5,903 nt of DNA from Acidimicrobiales bacterium (lineage in GTDB: Bacteria > Actinomycetota > Acidimicrobiia > Acidimicrobiales > CADCSY01): positions 1 through 5,903 of the forward strand of contig JAUJLZ010000130.1 in assembly GCA_030447125.1 (NCBI GenBank), read 5' to 3'. The translations under genes and the position numbers were made by a program. The notes beneath the pieces were generated by a model that did not search any database, was not told where the DNA came from, and was given only the letters and a program-made list of their open reading frames with translations. This document shows positions 1 to 5,903 of this stretch, piece by piece. Within the stretch, counting starts at the first letter, position 1, and each line of letters begins with the position of its first letter.

Positions 1-848
1 CCGGCTTCGGACCGACGAACCGGGACGGTCTGCTGGCTCCCGCCGGTGTCCCCGACACGCTCTATGCCGATCTGAGCCAGACCTTCGTCGACGCCGGCAT
101 GGCCACGCTGCGCTACGACAAACGGGGGACCGGTCAGAGCGTCCTCCCGCCCGAAGAGCCGCTGGCGTTCGACGACATGGTGGCCGATGCCGCCGCCGCC
201 GTGGGCTTCCTGGCCGGACGGGCCGAGGTCGATGCCGAGCGCATCGCCGTGGTCGGCCACGAAGAAGGCGGTCTGGTCGGCCTCGCCCTGGCCGCTGACG
301 ACCCTCGTGTCTCCAGCCTGGTCCTGGTGTCGGTCCCCGGACGACCACTGCTGCAGGTGTTCACCGACGACTTCAACAACTCGGGGCACGAGGAGGAGGT
401 CGCCGGTCTGCAGGCGGTGGTCGGAGGGCTGCTCGCCGGTGAGCCGCTCCCCGAGACGACCGAGCTCTCACCGTTCGTGCGTGACTACTTCCCCGCCACT
501 CAGCAGGGCTACCTCGAGGACCTCTTCTCCCTCGATCCCGTCGCCCTGGCCCGCCAGGTCGACGTGCCCACCCTGATCGTGCGCGGAGGTGCGGCCACCG
601 GCATCACTGCGGCTGATGCTGACGCCCTGGCCGGCGCCCTCGGGCCTGAGGCCGGGGTGGTCCTCGCCCCCGACGCCGGGCCCACGCTGTCGATCGTGGA
701 CCCCTCGCCCGGCGGGTCCGACGCTGGCCAACCGAGCGCGTCCGCCCACGGCCACGGCGGCGCCCCCACCGTGGTCACCAGGCGGTCGGCAGAGGCGGTG
801 ACCAGCATCACCCGGTTCCTCACCACGACGACCGCCAGCGGGGGCTAA
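1..848 (+). CDS. Alpha/beta-hydrolase-fold protein, 5'-truncated by the window edge; probable pseudoenzyme
   Basis: The reading frame is open from base 3 to the TAA at 846-848 and begins before the window. The ATG at 99-101 is not the start, because family-like residues precede it: GFGPTNRDG at the edge matches the GSGPTDRDG oxyanion-hole loop of serine hydrolases of the S33/BD-FAE-like kind. RYDKRGTGQS follows, as in these enzymes. The nucleophile elbow, normally G-H-S-x-G-G, reads G-H-E-E-G-G, so the serine position is Glu (GAA at 261-263). By my alignment the acid position after PTLIVRGG is Ala (594-596). The histidine position, normally in a GANH-like motif, is Pro (681-683). The frame is intact and the fold-defining strands remain, so it looks like a maintained gene for a non-catalytic or altered protein rather than a decayed one. 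A Ser/Gly/His-rich insert (about 702-768) precedes the last helix. The substrate is unknown. The gene converges on the protease gene and overlaps its stop. Confidence 0.85.
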   Translation, partial: GFGPTNRDGLLAPAGVPDTLYADLSQTFVDAGMATLRYDKRGTGQSVLPPEEPLAFDDMVADAAAAVGFLAGRAEVDAERIAVVGHEEGGLVGLALAADDPRVSSLVLVSVPGRPLLQVFTDDFNNSGHEEEVAGLQAVVGGLLAGEPLPETTELSPFVRDYFPATQQGYLEDLFSLDPVALARQVDVPTLIVRGGAATGITAADADALAGALGPEAGVVLAPDAGPTLSIVDPSPGGSDAGQPSASAHGHGGAPTVVTRRSAEAVTSITRFLTTTTASGG

Positions 849-2365
849 CCCGAAGCGCTCGGCAAGGGTGGCGCCTCCGAGCAGCCGGCCTCGCGGCCCA
901 CGAGGCGCAGGCCGACCCGGTCGCCCACGCCGAACTCGGCGGTGCTCGACGTGTGCTCGGCCAGCTCGGGGTACATGAGCTGCGCTTCGCTGGCGACGTG
1001 GCCCAGGCCCATCACGTGGCCCAACTCGTGGAGCAGCACCCGGCCGCGGGTGATGCCCTCACCGAAGCCACCGGGTAGGCGCTCCTGGGTGTCCCGGTTC
1101 AAGACGACGTCGGCATTGAGCTCGAGGACCCCGCTCACCAGGCTGTTGGCCACCCGGATGGGGTTTCCCCGGCCGGCCACGACGATGTCGTCACCAGCGG
1201 CGTCGGGGCCCGAGCCGGCACCGAGGGCTGACCAACCGATGAGGATCGGCGCCCAACGCTCCCCGTAGCGCTCGGGTTGGTAGGCGGGACGGGCGACGTC
1301 GAGAGGTTCGTCGGTGGTGCCGTCGTAGATGAAGGTCAGGCCCGTGGCCTCGGCCAGGCGGTCGATGGCGCCGTGCACGTCGTCGACGGCGCCGGGCGGA
1401 GCCAGGGCGTCGTTGATGACGTAGTGGACGGGCTGGCACGCGGGGAAGCGGATGGGGTTGCACCCGCTGGCGTCGGCGTAGAGGAAGGCGTAGCCGGAGG
1501 CGCCCAAAGCCTCGGCCTGGCCGTGGTTGATGCCACCGAGGTGGTCCTCGGCCGGGCACTCGTCGTCGACGGCCACGGCGGTTTCGTCGACCACCGTGGC
1601 GGGGTCGTGGCTCGGAGCCAGCACGGTCATCCGGGCCGCGATGGCCAGGACCACCAACGCGGCCAGGCCCACCCCGGCCCGGGGCAGCCATCCTGGTGTC
1701 GCCGGCTGCTGGCGGAAGATGGCCCCGACGGTGGCGGCGGGTTCACCGTCGACCAGGGCCTCCACCCGCACCCGGTGGTCGCGGGGCTCTCCCCGCACAA
1801 AGGTCGAACGGGTGCGAGCGGTGACGGTCGCCGTGGCGTTGGCTCCCGAGGCGATCGACACTCGGCTCGGTTCGATCTCGACGTCCACCCCTTCCTCAGA
1901 TGACCGCTTGCCGTCCACGCCCGCGCCGGCCAGGGATACCGCCACGGTGGCATTGCCCCGGTTGGCCAGGGTGAGGGTGTGACGGCCGTGGCGAGCACCC
2001 GCAGCGACCGGTGGGTCGATGGTGGCGAAGAGGTCGGTGAAGGGGGCAACGTCGAGCGTCCCCTCCACGAGGACCGCTACGTCTGCTCCTCGCGCCACGC
2101 TGATGCGCAGCCCGACCGGAAGCGGTCCGGCAGGGGGGAGGGGGGAGCGAGGCGCCCTGAAGGTGGCTTTCACCTCGGCTGTGCCACCCCCAGGAAGGGT
2201 CAGGGTGGCCGGGGTGACCCACGACCAGGCGGCCGCTTCTCCGGTGATGTCGATCCGGAGGTCGACCGGATGATCCCCCTCGTTGGCCAGGTGCAGGACA
2301 GCGCCGGCCAGGCCCGAGTGGCTGACCAGGACCTCGGGCGGTTCGAGCGAGGCGTGGATGCTCAC
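845..2365 (-). CDS. Membrane-anchored matrixin-like zinc metalloprotease with two N-terminal Ig-like domains
   Basis: 506 residues from a GTG start at 2365. Residues 1-110 and 111-220 are two beta-sandwich modules of the kind found in actinobacterial membrane proteins (LEPPEVLV...LANEG, then LFATIDPP...LANRGN). A single hydrophobic helix lies at about 229-249. With no signal peptide, and Arg-228 before the helix, the likely topology puts the Ig-like half in the cytoplasm and the catalytic half outside. The catalytic domain has the metzincin motif HELGHVMGLGH: zinc ligands His446, His450 and His456, general base Glu447. A Met-turn follows at Met464 (QLMYP), all as in matrixins. Four cysteines (270, 302, 310, 495) lie only in the outer half, consistent with two disulfides. 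The substrate is unknown. The gene follows clpB by 69 bp on the same strand with no clear terminator, so co-transcription is possible. No Shine-Dalgarno sits at the right distance from this GTG; a good one serves an overlapping minicistron instead. The TAG stop overlaps the convergent hydrolase stop. Confidence 0.88.
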   Translation of the reverse strand: MSIHASLEPPEVLVSHSGLAGAVLHLANEGDHPVDLRIDITGEAAAWSWVTPATLTLPGGGTAEVKATFRAPRSPLPPAGPLPVGLRISVARGADVAVLVEGTLDVAPFTDLFATIDPPVAAGARHGRHTLTLANRGNATVAVSLAGAGVDGKRSSEEGVDVEIEPSRVSIASGANATATVTARTRSTFVRGEPRDHRVRVEALVDGEPAATVGAIFRQQPATPGWLPRAGVGLAALVVLAIAARMTVLAPSHDPATVVDETAVAVDDECPAEDHLGGINHGQAEALGASGYAFLYADASGCNPIRFPACQPVHYVINDALAPPGAVDDVHGAIDRLAEATGLTFIYDGTTDEPLDVARPAYQPERYGERWAPILIGWSALGAGSGPDAAGDDIVVAGRGNPIRVANSLVSGVLELNADVVLNRDTQERLPGGFGEGITRGRVLLHELGHVMGLGHVASEAQLMYPELAEHTSSTAEFGVGDRVGLRLVGREAGCSEAPPLPSASG

Positions 2366-2390
2366 GACGTCGTGCTCATGGCCGCTCTCC
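2362..2390 (-). promoter_or_regulatory. Five-codon minicistron with its own ribosome site, overlapping the protease start
   Basis: On the minus strand a GGAGAG (2390-2385) stands 5 nt before an ATG at 2379-2377. That ATG opens a frame of only five codons (Met-Ser-Thr-Thr-Ser), closed by TGA at 2364-2362. The TGA overlaps the GTG start of the protease (2365-2363) in the arrangement GTGA, typical of translational coupling. The GTG itself has no Shine-Dalgarno at normal distance, so ribosomes may load at the ATG, stop and restart on the GTG. The alternative is a one-base sequence error, in which case ATG would be the true start of the protease and add five residues. Both readings are inferences from the sequence. 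Confidence 0.4.
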
Positions 2391-2434
2391 AGGGTAGTAC
2401 CACCCCTTCGCGGGTCAGTACATGCTCGTTGCAG

Positions 2435-4942
<2,508 letters not shown>

Positions 4943-5013
4943 GCCTGGACCTCCTTTGGCTGCGGGTGGCTGCGGGGCGACCGCGCCGTGATCGCACGAC
5001 CGCTAGAAAGAAA

Positions 5014-5034
5014 CCTGAGCGTCAGCGTATCAAG
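5014..5034 (-). promoter_or_regulatory. HAIR-like inverted repeat, candidate HspR operator for clpB
   Basis: Read on the clpB strand the site is CTTGATA, 7 nt, GCTCAGG. The published HspR-associated inverted repeat (HAIR) is CTTGAGT-N7-ACTCAAG. The spacing is exact and 10 of the 14 arm positions match (5 of 7 in each arm). It lies 72 bp before the clpB ATG, the expected place for an actinobacterial clpB, and HspR is known to repress clpB in Streptomyces and Mycobacterium. The left arm also contains TTGATA (5033-5028), a fair -35 hexamer, so a bound repressor would cover the promoter. I cannot find a convincing -10 at 17-18 nt from it. No hspR gene is in the window. Confidence 0.6.
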
Positions 5035-5076
5035 CCTCCGGGCGCGCCCCTCCCACCCGTCCTCCCCGCCTGGGCG

Positions 5077-5241
5077 CTACTTGGTCTGCAGCGACTGGTA
5101 GAAGGGGATCCCCCCCCCGATCACGGTGATGATCAGTGCCGGGATCAGCAGGAAGTTGAGACCGGCCGCGAACCCGATGATCCCGAGGATCACCCCGACG
5201 GCCACGATGCCCAACGACCCGCCCAGGTTTCTGCTCAGCAT
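5077..5241 (-). CDS. Small two-helix membrane protein, 54 residues, function unknown
   Basis: I chose the ATG at 5241 because GGAGG (5254-5250) lies 8 nt before it. A longer in-frame reading from 5436 adds 65 residues of low-complexity, Ser/Pro/Arg-rich sequence, has no ribosome site, and runs through the inverted repeats, so I reject it. The protein begins MLSRNLGG and is then almost wholly hydrophobic: about residues 9-26 and 29-46 could form a helical hairpin around Asn29, ending in FYQSLQTK. Glycine is frequent, with GGG at 42-44. There are no Cys, His or Asp residues, so a metal site or classical enzyme is unlikely. I do not recognise the family. It is codirectional with clpB, 134 bp upstream of it, and could be read into clpB. 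The GGG triplet is encoded by nine consecutive G, which invites frame slippage. A stress-related membrane role is only a guess from position. Confidence 0.75.
   Translation of the reverse strand: MLSRNLGGSLGIVAVGVILGIIGFAAGLNFLLIPALIITVIGGGIPFYQSLQTK
5110..5118 (-). repeat. G9 homopolymer inside the small membrane protein gene
   Basis: Nine C on the plus strand (nine G in the coding sense) encode Gly42-Gly43-Gly44 as three GGG codons, although neighbouring genes favour GGC for glycine. Gain of one base would replace the last 10 residues with a longer Arg/Gly/Pro-rich tail ending at 5030; loss of one would give a different tail. The tract could be a slippage (phase-variation) site or a sequencing artefact. 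Confidence 0.6.
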
Positions 5242-5262
5242 TCCGGATGCCTCCGTTTTCGG

Positions 5263-5285
5263 GACCCGGCCGAGGCGGCCGGGTC
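5263..5285. repeat. Perfect 9-bp inverted repeat (hairpin) upstream of the small membrane gene
   Basis: GACCCGGCC and its exact complement GGCCGGGTC flank a 5-nt spacer. The right end of the start codon of the small membrane gene is 22 bp away, so in its transcript this would be a stable stem just before the ribosome site. It has no T-tract in either direction, so it is not a typical terminator. It could be a leader structure or a protein-binding site. Confidence 0.6.
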
Positions 5286-5293
5286 GATGATGG

Positions 5294-5306
5294 ACAACAA
5301 TGTTGT
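5294..5306. repeat. Short A/T-rich inverted repeat, possible operator
   Basis: ACAACA and TGTTGT form a 6-bp perfect inverted repeat around one A. It lies 8 bp beyond the larger hairpin and stands out for base composition in GC-rich surroundings. On the minus strand TTGCGT followed after 17 nt by CAACAT gives a weak promoter-like pair that overlaps it. An operator role is possible but rests on symmetry alone. Confidence 0.3.
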
Positions 5307-5489
5307 TCGCTTTTGGCGGCGGACGCAAACCCCCGACCGAGGACCACGCGCCGTCGTAGGAACCTGCAGAGAGTGATCGCGAAGGGCACGTGCTGACAAA
5401 GGCGCTGGTCAGGGCGGGCAGACTAGATGCCTCCATAATAGATACAAGCGACAGGTAGAAGTACAGAGGCTGCAGCCGGCCAACAGCTA

Positions 5490-5518
5490 TTGCAAGCCGT
5501 AGGAAGATGTGGCAGACT
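5490..5518 (+). promoter_or_regulatory. Weak promoter candidate for the exported-protein gene
   Basis: TTGCAA (5490-5495), a 17-nt spacer and CAGACT (5513-5518) fit the loose -35/-10 pattern of high-GC Gram-positive bacteria: four of six positions at -35, three of six at -10 including the key A2 and T6. It would leave a leader of about 60 nt before the ATG at 5584. Such matches are common by chance. Confidence 0.25.
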
Positions 5519-5583
5519 GAAGCTCACAGAAACCGGGCGCCCGTCATCTAGTGGCAGCGCTCCCGACATCCAGGAGGAGCTCT

Positions 5584-5903
5584 ATGAATCTGAAGAAGAA
5601 GGGTGCAGCGTTCTTCGGTACCGCCGTCGCCGCTATGGCGTTCACCGCCATGGCCGCCTTCGCGTGCACCAACCTCGCCACACTCAACCTCAGCACCGCC
5701 AGCGGCGGTGTGGGCGACACCGTCACCGTGACCGGGTCTTCGTTCCGCACCCCTCGGGCTGCAGACCAGCCCGTCATGCCCGTGGTCCTCACCTGGAACG
5801 GCGCTGACGGCCCCGTCCTGGCCGAGACCACGCCTGACGCCGCTGGGAACATCTCGGCCACCTTCAGCGTGCCCGAGGGCCAGCCCGGCTACTACGTGCT
5901 GGT
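5584..5903 (+). CDS. Exported Ig/IPT-like beta-sandwich protein, 3'-truncated by the window edge
   Basis: The frame opens at ATG 5584, with AGGAGG (5572-5577) 6 nt upstream, and stays open to the right edge (106 complete codons). The first 27 residues form a clear signal peptide: MNLKKKG, a hydrophobic core of Ala/Phe/Met, then AFA. Cleavage would leave Cys28 first. The site A-F-A-C is only a weak lipobox because it lacks Leu at -3, so signal peptidase I cleavage is as likely as lipidation. The mature part reads as a beta-sandwich of IPT/TIG or Ig-like type: GVGDTVTVTGSSF (43-54... region), then VVLTWNG (67-73), DAAGNISATFSVP (85-97) and PGYYVLV at the edge. This sequence style is common in actinobacterial surface proteins. 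The C-terminal part, which would show a cell-wall or membrane anchor, is outside the window, so its exact role is unknown. It is divergent from the small membrane gene. Confidence 0.85.
   Translation, partial: MNLKKKGAAFFGTAVAAMAFTAMAAFACTNLATLNLSTASGGVGDTVTVTGSSFRTPRAADQPVMPVVLTWNGADGPVLAETTPDAAGNISATFSVPEGQPGYYVL

Larger units (their letters stand above)
5242..5583. other. Divergent intergenic region, 342 bp
   Basis: This stretch separates the minus-strand small membrane gene from the plus-strand exported-protein gene and should hold promoters for both. It contains a 9-bp-arm hairpin (5263-5285) and a smaller inverted repeat (5294-5306). The section from about 5420 to 5520 is clearly lower in GC than the genes around it. 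It includes a minus-strand TATTAT (5440-5435) that resembles a -10 but lacks a good -35. It also holds 10-bp perfect palindromes GGCTGCAGCC (5468-5477) and CGGGCGCCCG (5534-5543). I see no protein gene with a ribosome site and no recognisable riboswitch. Confidence 0.7.

Noticed and set aside
2133..2145. Two G6 runs separated by one A, considered as a G-quadruplex.
   Set aside because: Only two G-runs are present, and they are explained by Pro/Leu codons of the protease on the other strand.
5040..5077. GC-rich inverted segments (GCGCCC and GGGCGC, 22 nt apart) after the small membrane gene, considered as a terminator.
   Set aside because: The stem is 6 bp with a long loop and no T-tract; too weak to call.
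5242..5436. A 65-residue N-terminal extension of the small membrane protein, starting at ATG 5436.
   Set aside because: It has no ribosome site, its composition is unlike a protein domain, and it crosses the inverted repeats; the internal ATG at 5241 has a proper GGAGG.
5540..5555. A short stretch resembling the 5' end and D-arm of tRNA-Glu (CCGTCATCTAGTGGC).
   Set aside because: Only about 15 nt match; there is no anticodon arm, T arm or acceptor partner, so it is neither a tRNA nor a supported attachment-site remnant.
5490..5807. A 105-codon plus-strand frame overlapping the exported-protein gene.
   Set aside because: It is a different frame from the signal-peptide protein starting at 5584, lacks a ribosome site, and becomes Arg/His-rich as expected of a shifted frame.

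Overview
The window is high-GC DNA with strongly G/C-ending codons, GTG/ATG starts and GGAGG-type Shine-Dalgarno sites. The gene content fits a high-GC Gram-positive bacterium (Actinomycetota): an actinobacterial-type two-Ig-domain membrane protease, a ClpB with an HspR-type operator, and a secreted beta-sandwich protein of actinobacterial style. Class Acidimicrobiia is my guess from general resemblance; nothing here proves it.

Layout, left to right. (1) 1-848, plus strand: the 3' part of an alpha/beta-hydrolase gene that starts before the window. All three expected catalytic positions appear to be replaced. (2) 845-2365, minus strand: a membrane-anchored matrixin-like zinc metalloprotease with two N-terminal Ig-like modules. 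Its stop codon overlaps the hydrolase stop tail to tail. (3) 2435-4942, minus strand: the disaggregase gene clpB, with a normal two-ATPase architecture except for a shortened segment in the second ATPase. (4) 5014-5034: a HAIR-like inverted repeat with the spacing of an HspR operator, upstream of clpB. (5) 5077-5241, minus strand: a 54-residue hydrophobic membrane protein of unknown function, carrying a run of nine G near its 3' end. (6) 5242-5583: a divergent intergenic region with two inverted repeats. (7) 5584 to the right edge, plus strand: the 5' part of a gene for an exported protein with an N-terminal Ig/IPT-like domain.

How the genes may work together: clpB and the protease are codirectional, 69 bp apart, with no convincing terminator between them. 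Heat-stress transcription of clpB could therefore read into the protease gene. That would pair a cytoplasmic disaggregase with a membrane-anchored protease whose catalytic domain faces outward, but this link is inferred from position only. The small membrane protein lies upstream on the same strand, and clpB probably also has its own stress promoter at the HAIR-like site. I see no mobile element, CRISPR array, rRNA or complete tRNA. I found no clear new multi-gene system. The points most worth checking are the apparent pseudo-hydrolase, the ClpB segment loss, the five-codon minicistron before the protease, and the G9 tract.
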